Under the pieces are notes generated by a model. It ran no database searches. It had not been told where the DNA came from and saw nothing but the letters and a program-made list of their open reading frames with translations. From Gammaproteobacteria bacterium (GTDB taxonomy: Bacteria; Pseudomonadota; Gammaproteobacteria; Steroidobacterales; Steroidobacteraceae), in the NCBI GenBank assembly GCA_003162555.1, contig PMNQ01000216.1, positions 1,306 to 8,593 of the forward strand: DNA of 7,288 nt, written 5' to 3'. Position 1 is the stretch's first letter; the number at the start of each line of letters is the position of its first letter. A program made the translations under genes and the position numbers. Shown one piece after another: positions 1 to 6,072 of the stretch.

Positions 1-480
1 GGCGCCTACGGCGGCCGGCGCGAGCTGATGGAACTCGTGGCGCCGGTCGGGCCCGTGTACCAGGCCGGAACGCTGAGCGCCAATCCGGTGGCGATGTGCG
101 CGGGACTCGCGATGCTGCGCGCGCTCAGCGACGGCGTGGTGTACGCGCAGCTCGAGGCGCGCGGCGCACAGCTCGTCAGAGAACTTGAATCCGTGCCGGA
201 TCTGATCGTGCAGCGAATAGGATCCGTGTTCTGGCTGTGCCTGGCGGGCGCGGATCAGGCAGCGCGGCGCGCCGCAGGCACCATTGTGCGGCGCCCTTCC
301 CAATACCCGCAGGGGTGTGCCGCGCGCTACACCGCGATATATCATCCACTGCTCGCGCGCGGCATTTACCTGGCGCCCAGCGCCTTCGAAGTGGGTTTCA
401 TCTCGGCGGCCCACACCAGCGACGACATTGCGGAACTGGCCGCCGCCATACGGGCGGTGAGCAGCGCAGCCGCGAGCTAG
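1..480 (+). CDS. hemL: Glutamate-1-semialdehyde 2,1-aminomutase, C-terminal part (5' end outside window)
   Basis: This is a PLP-dependent cytosolic enzyme that converts glutamate-1-semialdehyde to 5-aminolevulinate in the C5 route to heme, siroheme and other tetrapyrroles. The frame is open from base 1, and the 159 visible residues start at GAYGGRRELM. In E. coli HemL the equivalent motif lies just after the PLP-binding lysine, so that lysine and the N-terminal two thirds are outside the window. Family-typical segments are GPVYQAGTLSANPVAM (about residues 17-32), a GSVF segment near residue 71, and GIYLAPSAFEVGFISAAHT near the C-terminus, followed by the closing helix. The visible length fits the roughly 150 residues expected after this point in a 426-residue HemL. 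Related class III aminotransferases are possible in principle, but the YLAPSAFE and AHT signatures favour HemL. The gene ends with TAG, and 152 bp separate it from the next gene, so it is probably not part of that operon. Confidence 0.93.
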   Translation, partial: GAYGGRRELMELVAPVGPVYQAGTLSANPVAMCAGLAMLRALSDGVVYAQLEARGAQLVRELESVPDLIVQRIGSVFWLCLAGADQAARRAAGTIVRRPSQYPQGCAARYTAIYHPLLARGIYLAPSAFEVGFISAAHTSDDIAELAAAIRAVSSAAAS

Positions 481-500
481 GGCCGTTTTCCACCCGGGAC

Positions 501-516
501 TGTGACGCGCGGCACA
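501..516. promoter_or_regulatory. CRP/Vfr-like palindromic sequence (tentative)
   Basis: The sequence TGTGA-N6-GCACA matches nine of the ten core bases of the CRP-family operator TGTGA-N6-TCACA. It lies about 117 bp upstream of the ATG at 633, a reasonable distance for an activator site. One site with one mismatch in GC-rich DNA can arise by chance, and the flanks lack the usual A/T preference. No convincing -35/-10 pair could be placed downstream of it. Confidence 0.2.
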
Positions 517-574
517 TTGCCGCGGGCGCGTCAGCGCCGACGCATTCTGTCGCATCGGATCTGTGAACCCGTTT

Positions 575-592
575 GGGGCAAGTTTTTGCCCC
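575..592. repeat. Perfect inverted repeat (7-bp stem, 4-nt loop) upstream of the TonB-domain gene
   Basis: GGGGCAA (575-581), loop GTTT (582-585) and TTGCCCC (586-592) form a perfect stem. It ends 40 bp before the ATG at 633 and about 25 bp before the Shine-Dalgarno sequence. Neither strand has a T-tract after the stem, so it is not a canonical intrinsic terminator. It could be an operator, a 5'-UTR hairpin acting on the operon, or a weak stop for read-through from hemL. Which of these is right cannot be decided from sequence. Confidence 0.5.
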
Positions 593-593
593 G

Positions 594-608
594 CGTCACA
601 CATTGACG
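594..608. repeat. Short inverted repeat CGTCA-N5-TGACG
   Basis: A 5-bp inverted repeat with a 5-base spacer (CGTCA at 594-598, TGACG at 604-608) lies directly after the 575-592 hairpin and about 10 bp before the Shine-Dalgarno sequence of the gene at 633. Together the two repeats fill most of the leader. It could be a regulator half-site pair, but a repeat this short is expected by chance fairly often. Confidence 0.25.
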
Positions 609-632
609 GCAATGAACCCGGAGACTTGAACG

Positions 633-2474
633 ATGGCGAGCACCGGACCTGCCGGCCAACGCGCCGGACAGGCAGCGCCCACCAACACAGCGAACCGCGC
701 GGTCGGCAGCCGCCGTCCCGTGCTGTTCCTGTTGTCCAGCGACGACGGTTTGCTGATCGAACTCGGTCCGCTGCTCGGCGATCGCTATCGCACACGGCCG
801 ATCGATGCCGCCGACCAGCTTGAAGTACCGACCGATGTGCCCTGGGCGCTGTTGATCGACGCCACGACGCGCAACGACGCTCGCGCCCAGGCGGCGCGCT
901 TCGAACAGCAGCATCCCCTCACACCGGTTCTCATCGTCTGCGGCGATGGCAACGCCGCCGACTGGGCCGCGGCGCGTTCGCGCGGCATGGTCAGCGCCGT
1001 GGTCGAACGCAGTTCGCTCCAGTCCGCCGCCTTTGCCGAAGCGCTTAAGGCCATGGACCGGCAGTTGTCCTCCGACGCGCTCGATGCCGCATTGGCCGGC
1101 GCACCCGAGAACAGCAAGCCCTCACGTGGCGGCGCAAGACTCGGGCTGTGGTTGAGCCTCGCGCTGTTCGCCGCGGCGGCGATGGCCTGGTACTTCGGTG
1201 CCTGGTTCGGTGGCGAGGCCAGTCACACGATCGCGCCTGCCTCTGCTCCCGCCAGTCAGACCCACCAGGCCACAAAACTCAATCCGGGCGCGGCTCCTGC
1301 TGCGCCAGCCGCTGCGCAGCCAGCCGCTGCGCCTGTTGCGGCCGCGGCGCCGGTCCCGAAGCGCACGCTGTTCGAATTGCTGTCCGACGCACGCGTGGCC
1401 TTGCGCGAAGGCAAGTCGTTACTGCCGCGCAGCGATGAAGCGCCGCGCGGCGACAGCGCGCTCGAGCTGTATACGCAGGCGCTGGCGCTGGATCCACAGA
1501 ACGAAGAGGCGCGCGACGGCCTGCACCGCCTGTATGTGGTGGCGCGCACGCGCATCCAGGCAGACTTAAGCGCGGGTAAGCTGGACGAAGCGGGCCGCCT
1601 GCTGGGCGCGTTCCGAAACGTCGGCATCGCCCCCGAAGAGCTGGCCGCGCAGGAATCCGCGATCGCAGCGGCACGGCCCCGCTGGCTGGTCGCCCAGACG
1701 CGCGCGGCAATTGCCAGCGGCGACACTGCCACGGCAACGCAACTGCTGGCGCAGCTGGCAGCAGGCAACAGCGAGCGCAACGTACTCGCCGACCTGCACC
1801 ACCAGCTCGACGCGAGCACTACACACCGGACGCTGGCCGACATGGCCGCGCGCGTACACGCCTCGATTGTCGCGGGCGCGCTGCTCAACCCGGACGCCGA
1901 CAGTGCTCAGGGGCGCGTGCAGGCGATGCAGCAGACCGATCGCGCCGATCCGCTCACGCTGGCCGCACAGCGCGAGTTGCAGGCGGCGCTGCTGGCGCGC
2001 GCGCGCAGCGCCTCGCATGCAGCGAAGTTCGACCAGGCACAGCAACTGCTGGCGAGCGCCGCCGAATACGGCAACAGCGCCGAACTCGCCACTGCCCGCA
2101 AGCAGCTGCAGGACGACACGCAGGCCGCCCAGGGCCGTGCCACGGCTGCTGCCGATGCGGCCCGCCAGGCGCAACAGCAGACTGCAGCCGCTGACAGCAC
2201 GGCAACTGATTTCATCCGCGCCAAACCTTTGAAACCCCTGTCAGCGGCCTACCCACAGCAGGCCTTCGACGCCGGCATTCATGGCTATGTGATCGTGGAA
2301 TTCATGCTCAGCCCCAAGGGCAAGGCGATCGATCCACATGTGGTCGAAGCGGATCCGGCCAAGACCTTCGACGCCGCCGCGCTGCAAGCGGTGCGCAGCG
2401 GCCGCTACGACACGACTGCGCTCGCCGACCCGGCCAAGGCCCAGCGCGCGCGCATTCGAATCAGTTTCAAATAA
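633..2474 (+). CDS. TonB-C-domain membrane protein with receiver-like N-terminus and TPR-like periplasmic region
   Basis: This 613-residue protein looks like a single-pass inner-membrane protein. Residues about 29-145 alternate hydrophobic strands and helices like a CheY receiver: VLFLLSSDD (D37, D38), WALLID ending in D76, PVLIVCG, and SAVVERSS with E125 or R126 where the conserved lysine is expected. I infer a degenerate receiver. A hydrophobic segment (about 170-191) is followed by an Ala/Pro linker (about 201-243) that should span periplasm. Residues about 245-500 are helical, with one good TPR-like unit near 275-300. Residues 528-613 match the TonB C-terminal domain (AYPQQAFDAGIHGYVIVEF, a G-K turn, then TFDAAALQAV near 578-587). 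TonB normally carries proton-motive energy from ExbB/ExbD to outer-membrane receptors, but neither partner gene is in the window. The ATG at 633 has CCGGAGA at 618-624, 8 bases away. The gene appears to head a four-gene operon. The TonB_C call is firm; the receiver call is inference, and function is unknown. Confidence 0.85.
   Translation: MASTGPAGQRAGQAAPTNTANRAVGSRRPVLFLLSSDDGLLIELGPLLGDRYRTRPIDAADQLEVPTDVPWALLIDATTRNDARAQAARFEQQHPLTPVLIVCGDGNAADWAAARSRGMVSAVVERSSLQSAAFAEALKAMDRQLSSDALDAALAGAPENSKPSRGGARLGLWLSLALFAAAAMAWYFGAWFGGEASHTIAPASAPASQTHQATKLNPGAAPAAPAAAQPAAAPVAAAAPVPKRTLFELLSDARVALREGKSLLPRSDEAPRGDSALELYTQALALDPQNEEARDGLHRLYVVARTRIQADLSAGKLDEAGRLLGAFRNVGIAPEELAAQESAIAAARPRWLVAQTRAAIASGDTATATQLLAQLAAGNSERNVLADLHHQLDASTTHRTLADMAARVHASIVAGALLNPDADSAQGRVQAMQQTDRADPLTLAAQRELQAALLARARSASHAAKFDQAQQLLASAAEYGNSAELATARKQLQDDTQAAQGRATAAADAARQAQQQTAAADSTATDFIRAKPLKPLSAAYPQQAFDAGIHGYVIVEFMLSPKGKAIDPHVVEADPAKTFDAAALQAVRSGRYDTTALADPAKAQRARIRISFK
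1305..1332 (+). repeat. Tandem 15-bp-period repeat in the Ala/Pro linker
   Basis: The 13-base unit CCAGCCGCTGCGC occurs at 1305-1317 and again at 1320-1332, a period of 15 bp or five codons. It lies inside the Ala/Pro/Gln-rich linker of the TonB-domain protein. In-frame repeats of this kind can change linker length by slippage without breaking the frame, which fits a periplasm-spanning spacer. Confidence 0.6.
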
Positions 2475-2504
2475 TTGCGGAAGGCTTCAAACGCGGAGTA
2501 GCGC

Positions 2505-4715
2505 ATGGCCCGCCTGTCACTGAATCAACGAGTGCAATGGTTGCCGCTGGCGGTCACCGCCCTCTGCACGACCGCGCTGGCGCTGCTGCTGTTCAGCGGC
2601 GTGCAGCTGGCCGCCCGACTGCAGTCGGCCTCCTCGGCGCTGCAGCTCGCTTCGGCGCTGAGTTCGCAGCCGCAGCTGCTGCGCTCGGAGCTCACGCTGA
2701 TCCAGCGTGGCCTCGAAACCCAGACCTACGTGGGCGACTCGCTCCGCTCGCTGGCTGCCGGCCGCGCTTCCAGCAATCATGCCTACACGCGACTGGCAAC
2801 CGCGATGCACGACGCGGGACTGGCAACGCGCAGCGATACCGCCGCGCTGTACACGCAGGCCCGTACCAACTGGCAGCCGCTCGATAGCGGACTGGCCGGC
2901 CTGGAGAAATCCCGCAGCGGCGAACTGTATGCCGATAGCGCCGGCGGCTCGGCGCTGACCGCCTCCGGCACGGCGCTTAAACGCACGGTCGATGAGCTGC
3001 TGGCCAGCCAGTCGCGCAACACTTCAGCGCTGGCTGGTGAACTCGGCGACCTGGCGGCGCTGTTGCGCGCCGCGGTCGTGCACGACGGCCAATCGCTGCG
3101 GGCACTGCTGCTGGGTGGCGCCGGCCTGGCCTCGCTCCTGCTGGCCATGATGCTGTATTTCGCGTTGCGCGCCGGCAAGGCGGCGCGCGCGGCGGGCGAA
3201 GCGCAGCGCCAGATCGGCAACATTCTCGGCACGGTGCGCGAGGGCCTGTTCCTGATCGCGCGCGATGGCCGCATCGGCGGCGCGCATTCCGATTCGCTGG
3301 TGGCGCTGCTGCGCGCGCCGGCGCCCGCGGGCCAGACCTTCGAGGAACTGCTGCGGCCGCTGGTCGATGAAAAGACACTGCTGGCGGCGAGCAAATTCCT
3401 GGGACTGCTGTGGAAGGACAAGGTCAACGAGGAGCTGATCGAGTCGGTCAATCCGCTCAACCAGATCGAGGTGAATTTCCACAAGACGCTGGGCGCGGCG
3501 GCGGAACAGCGTTACCTGTCGTTCTCGTTCCGGCGCGCGCGCGCCGCCAGCGGCGCCACCGATTTCGTGCTCGGCGTGGTCGCCGATGTGACCGACCGCG
3601 TGCTGCTGCAGCGTGAGCTCGAGCAGCTGCGCGCCAACAACGACTCGCACTCGGCGCTGCTGATGCAGCTGCTGCAAGCCGAACCGCTGCAGCTGCAGTC
3701 GTTCCTCAACAATGTCGAGGTTGGCGTGCGCCGCAGCAATGCGCTGCTGCGCAGCCCGGGAATTGGCAGCGCGGAACTGCAGCACAAGCAGCAGGGCGTA
3801 TTCCGCGAGATGCACCTGCTCAAGGGCGAAGCGGCCTCGCTCGGCATGGACAGCTTCGTCGAACGTACGCACGCCATTGAAGAGCTGCTGGCCTCGCTGC
3901 GCGAGAAGTCCGCGCTGGCCGGCGACGATTTCGTGCCGGTGGTCGTGAAGCTCGACGAACTGCTGGGCCACAAGCAATTGATCGCCGCGATGCAGGAGCG
4001 CGTCGACCAGGCGAAGTCGGCTGCCGCCTCGGCGGACGACATTCCGCCGGAACACCACGGCGACACCGCGGTCATCTCGACCAGGACACAACCGGCTGCA
4101 GCAACAGCAACGGCAGCGGCGGCGGAACGTCCCGCCGGCCTCGAGCAGACGCTGCAACGGCTGGCACGCGAGGTCAGCGCGCCGGGCGGACGCCAGGTGC
4201 GCCTCGCCTGCGAAGGCCTGGACCGCATACCGGCCGATTACGCGGCTGTGGTGCGCGACATCTGCATCCAGATGGTGCGCAATGCGATCGCGCACGGCAT
4301 TGAGGAGCGCGAACAGCGGGCGGCCGCCGGCAAACCGCCGACCGGCGCGATCCGCGTGCGCTTCGCCGAGGCGAGCCCGCAGGAATATTCACTGCTGATC
4401 GAGGACGACGGCCAGGGGCTCGATCCGGCCCGCATCCGCGATCGTGCACTCGAGCGCGGACTGCTTGATGTCGAGCAGGCCGCCGCGCTGAACCAGAGCG
4501 GCGCCTACCGCATGATCTTCCAGCCCGGATTCTCCACTGCCTCCGAGGTCACGGAGCACGCCGGCCGCGGCGTGGGCCTGGATATCGTCAACACCACGGT
4601 GCGCGAGTGCGGCGGACGCATCGGCATCTCGACCCAGCCTGGCAAGTACACGCGCTTCAAGATGCTGCTGCCGCGCCACGACGCCAGCGCGCCGTCGCAT
4701 TCTTCCGCGGCCTGA
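2505..4715 (+). CDS. Membrane-bound CheA-like histidine kinase (sensor-PAS-Hpt-HATPase, no CheW-like domain)
   Basis: This 736-residue inner-membrane sensor kinase has transmembrane segments at about 12-33 and 198-220. They enclose a mostly helical periplasmic domain of about 160 residues that resembles the four-helix sensor regions of chemoreceptors and NarX/PilJ-type proteins. A PAS-like domain follows (about 237-370, ending VVADVTDRV), then a short coiled coil, then an Hpt domain (about 380-500) with the phospho-acceptor site HLLKGEAASLGM at H437. The catalytic domain (about 545-723) is of CheA type: N-box VRNAIAHGIE (N593), G1 box EDDGQGLD (633-640), G2 box GRGVGLDIV (687-695). ATP would phosphorylate H437, probably between subunits, and the phosphate would then pass to the receiver encoded next. 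A classical CheA has Hpt first and ends in a CheW-like P5 domain; here Hpt is internal and the protein ends soon after the ATPase, so coupling to receptor arrays is unlikely. The ATG is supported by GGAG at 2495-2498, 6 bases upstream. It starts 30 bp after the TonB-domain gene. Confidence 0.92.
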   Translation: MARLSLNQRVQWLPLAVTALCTTALALLLFSGVQLAARLQSASSALQLASALSSQPQLLRSELTLIQRGLETQTYVGDSLRSLAAGRASSNHAYTRLATAMHDAGLATRSDTAALYTQARTNWQPLDSGLAGLEKSRSGELYADSAGGSALTASGTALKRTVDELLASQSRNTSALAGELGDLAALLRAAVVHDGQSLRALLLGGAGLASLLLAMMLYFALRAGKAARAAGEAQRQIGNILGTVREGLFLIARDGRIGGAHSDSLVALLRAPAPAGQTFEELLRPLVDEKTLLAASKFLGLLWKDKVNEELIESVNPLNQIEVNFHKTLGAAAEQRYLSFSFRRARAASGATDFVLGVVADVTDRVLLQRELEQLRANNDSHSALLMQLLQAEPLQLQSFLNNVEVGVRRSNALLRSPGIGSAELQHKQQGVFREMHLLKGEAASLGMDSFVERTHAIEELLASLREKSALAGDDFVPVVVKLDELLGHKQLIAAMQERVDQAKSAAASADDIPPEHHGDTAVISTRTQPAAATATAAAAERPAGLEQTLQRLAREVSAPGGRQVRLACEGLDRIPADYAAVVRDICIQMVRNAIAHGIEEREQRAAAGKPPTGAIRVRFAEASPQEYSLLIEDDGQGLDPARIRDRALERGLLDVEQAAALNQSGAYRMIFQPGFSTASEVTEHAGRGVGLDIVNTTVRECGGRIGISTQPGKYTRFKMLLPRHDASAPSHSSAA

Positions 4716-4722
4716 GGCCTTT

Positions 4723-4738
4723 GGGATTCCAGCCCGTG
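4723..4738 (+). promoter_or_regulatory. Ribosome binding site and GTG start of the receiver gene
   Basis: The receiver frame has no ATG near its domain start; the first one upstream, at 4607, lies deep inside the kinase gene. GTG at 4736 is preceded by GGGA (4723-4726) with 9 bases between, and gives a protein that begins ten residues before the LLVVDD strand, the usual layout for CheY-like proteins. TTG at 4721 is the alternative, but its only purine-rich stretch (GAGG, 4714-4717) is too close. Translation may be partly coupled to the kinase stop at 4713-4715. Confidence 0.6.
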
Positions 4739-5116
4739 GACGCGCCACTCCATCGCCTGCTCGTGGTCGACGATTCAAACGTCATCCGCAAGCGCATCGA
4801 GCGCGCCAATGAACTGCCGGAGATCGAGTTTGTCGGCTCCGCACGCAACGGCCGCGAAGCGCTCGAACTTTACTCGCTGCTGCGGCCGACGCTGGTGACC
4901 ATGGATCTGACCATGCCCGAGATGGACGGCGCCGAGTGCGTCTCAAAACTCGTGCAGCGTGATCCGGGCATCCGCATACTGGTGATCTCGGCGCTGGCCG
5001 ACAAACTGACTGCGATCGACGCACTTGAAAAAGGCGCCAGCGGATTCCTGTGCAAACCCTTCACCGACCGCCAGCTCAACGACGCACTGCGCAAGCTGAT
5101 CGGCGCAGAGAGCTAG
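4736..5116 (+). CDS. Stand-alone CheY-like response regulator receiver
   Basis: This cytoplasmic protein of 126 residues consists of one receiver domain and no output domain. All phosphorylation residues are present: the acidic pair D12-D13 (LLVVDDSN), phospho-acceptor D57 in VTMDLTMPEMDG, the switch serine S85 (ILVISA) and K107 in LCKPF. It should take its phosphoryl group from the Hpt histidine of the kinase encoded 20 bp upstream and lose it to the CheX-like phosphatase encoded 16 bp downstream. Since it has no DNA-binding or enzymatic domain, it must act by binding a partner, as CheY does at the flagellar motor, or by carrying phosphate to another receiver or Hpt protein. The partner is not evident here; the receiver-like domain at the head of the operon or a motility or pilus component are possibilities, not conclusions. 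The GTG start was chosen because it fits the usual receiver length. Confidence 0.92.
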   Translation: MDAPLHRLLVVDDSNVIRKRIERANELPEIEFVGSARNGREALELYSLLRPTLVTMDLTMPEMDGAECVSKLVQRDPGIRILVISALADKLTAIDALEKGASGFLCKPFTDRQLNDALRKLIGAES

Positions 5117-5132
5117 CGGGCGTGGGGCTGCG

Positions 5133-5582
5133 ATGACCTTGGAGACCGAAGTCGGCGTGTTTGTCTCCGGAGTGCTGAACTACTTCGGCACCACCGTGCA
5201 ACAGGCCGCGCAGTGCGGCACGCCGCATCTGGCGCTGGGCGAGCGCCCGGAGATGTCCGACTACACCGGCGTCATCCAGGTCAGCGGCAAGCGCACCGGG
5301 CTGGTGGCCTTCACGGCACCCAAGAGCATGCTGAGCGTCATGCTGATGCGCATGCAGGAAACCGACATGAGCCACGAGAACCTGTGCGACCTGGTTGGCG
5401 AGATCGCCAACACGCTTTCAGGCAACGCGCGCCGCGATTTCGGCCACCAGTTCCAGATCTCGGTGCCGGAAGTGGTGTCGGGGCGTGGTGGCACACTCGC
5501 CTATCCGGCCCAGGGCCGGCCGATCGTCATTCCGATCGAATGGCGCAACTACCACGCACGGCTGATCGTCTGCCTGCAGTAG
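5133..5582 (+). CDS. cheX: CheX-like chemotaxis phosphatase
   Basis: This cytoplasmic protein of 149 residues belongs to the CheC/CheX/FliY phosphatase family, which removes phosphate from CheY-type receivers. The family signature is clear at residues 86-99, DLVGEIANTLSGNA. It contains the E-x-x-N pair (E90 and N93) that in characterised CheX positions the water attacking the aspartyl phosphate. Only one such motif is present, as in CheX; CheC usually carries two. The rest matches the CheX fold: an N-terminal helix, a strand pair near 45-60 (GVIQVSG, GLVAFTA), and late strands ending in ARLIVCLQ. The start at ATG 5133 has GGGG (5124-5127) 5 bases upstream. As the last gene of the operon it would reset the preceding receiver. 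The symbol is given by family, not by orthology to a characterised cheX. Confidence 0.88.
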   Translation: MTLETEVGVFVSGVLNYFGTTVQQAAQCGTPHLALGERPEMSDYTGVIQVSGKRTGLVAFTAPKSMLSVMLMRMQETDMSHENLCDLVGEIANTLSGNARRDFGHQFQISVPEVVSGRGGTLAYPAQGRPIVIPIEWRNYHARLIVCLQ

Positions 5583-5601
5583 GCGGCCTCGGCGATCCAG
5601 G

Positions 5602-6072
5602 CTAGGCGCGCAGCCGCGGCTGCACCAGTTTCCCGGAGGCGCTCTGGTAGGCGACGCTGTAGCGCTCCAGATGCGCCAGCGCTGCGTGCGGGTCTTCACC
5701 CGCGGCGAATTCAAAACTGTCGAAACCGCAGCGCGCCAGCAGGAACAGGTAATCGCGGCGGATCGCGCCGCTCGCCCGCAGCTCGCCCGTGTAGCCGTAA
5801 CGCTGGCGCAGCAGCTGCCCCTGCGAATAACCGCGGCCATCGCCGCTGGGCTCGAACTGCACCACGACAAGTGCCACGCGCGCCAGCAGTGGCGCCAGCA
5901 ACGCTACCTCATCGGTGGGCCCTAAGCGCACGCCAACCATGGCATCGCCTGCAGCTGCGCCGGAATCCGCCAGCAATTCAGCCAGTGTCTGCACCACCGG
6001 CCCCGCGCCCGCCTCGCCCGGATAGCGCCAGCGGTCGGCGCTCACTTCACGCTGCCACAGAATCTGGCGCAT
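5602..6072 (-). CDS. DUF934 family protein, sulfite-reductase-associated
   Basis: This cytoplasmic protein of 156 residues belongs to the DUF934 (COG3749) family, which typically sits directly after cysI in proteobacteria and is annotated only as a putative oxidoreductase. The diagnostic stretch is present in order: QFEPSGDGRGYS (72-83), LLRQRYGYTGELRASG (87-102) and RCGFDSFEF (114-122). No cofactor-binding motif is obvious and the biochemical role is not established; a part in sulfite reduction or in siroheme or iron-sulfur supply is inferred from gene order. The frame stays open further upstream into cysI, but the ATG at 6072 is preferred because a full AAGGAG lies 7 bases upstream and the family's usual N-terminus follows. 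The gene overlaps the end of cysI by 26 bp in a different frame, so translation is probably coupled. Its stop is only 19 bp from the stop of the converging cheX gene. Confidence 0.9.
   Translation of the reverse strand: MRQILWQREVSADRWRYPGEAGAGPVVQTLAELLADSGAAAGDAMVGVRLGPTDEVALLAPLLARVALVVVQFEPSGDGRGYSQGQLLRQRYGYTGELRASGAIRRDYLFLLARCGFDSFEFAAGEDPHAALAHLERYSVAYQSASGKLVQPRLRA

Noticed and set aside
574..590. Sigma-54-like promoter (GG at 576-577, TTGC at 586-589, correct 10-base spacing)
   Set aside because: The -12 TTGC fits, but the -24 element lacks the CAC of TGGCAC; the alternative GGCA alignment has the wrong spacing. The perfect inverted repeat explains the same bases better.
603..631. 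Sigma-70 promoter starting from TTGACG at 603-608
   Set aside because: The -10 position at optimal spacing reads TTGAAC, a poor match, and lies against the start codon at 633, leaving no room for a leader containing the Shine-Dalgarno sequence.
1256..1888. Minus-strand open frame of 210 codons opposite the TonB-domain gene
   Set aside because: It is Ala/Ser/Arg-rich with no family features and overlaps a supported gene entirely; it is a compositional shadow.
3024..4295. Long open frame (423 codons) on the minus strand opposite the kinase gene
   Set aside because: It is rich in Arg, Gln and His with no recognisable domain and lies opposite a clearly conserved kinase. Such antisense frames are usual in GC-rich coding DNA.
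4607..4735. Upstream start of the receiver at ATG 4607
   Set aside because: It would add 43 residues lying within the kinase's ATPase end, with no family counterpart; the GTG at 4736 gives a standard receiver.
5610..5623. Palindrome GCAGCCGCGGCTGC as a terminator for the cheX end of the operon
   Set aside because: As RNA it gives only a 5-bp stem with a CGCG loop, is followed by a mixed sequence with just three Ts, and lies inside the DUF934 coding region, where GC-rich palindromes are common.
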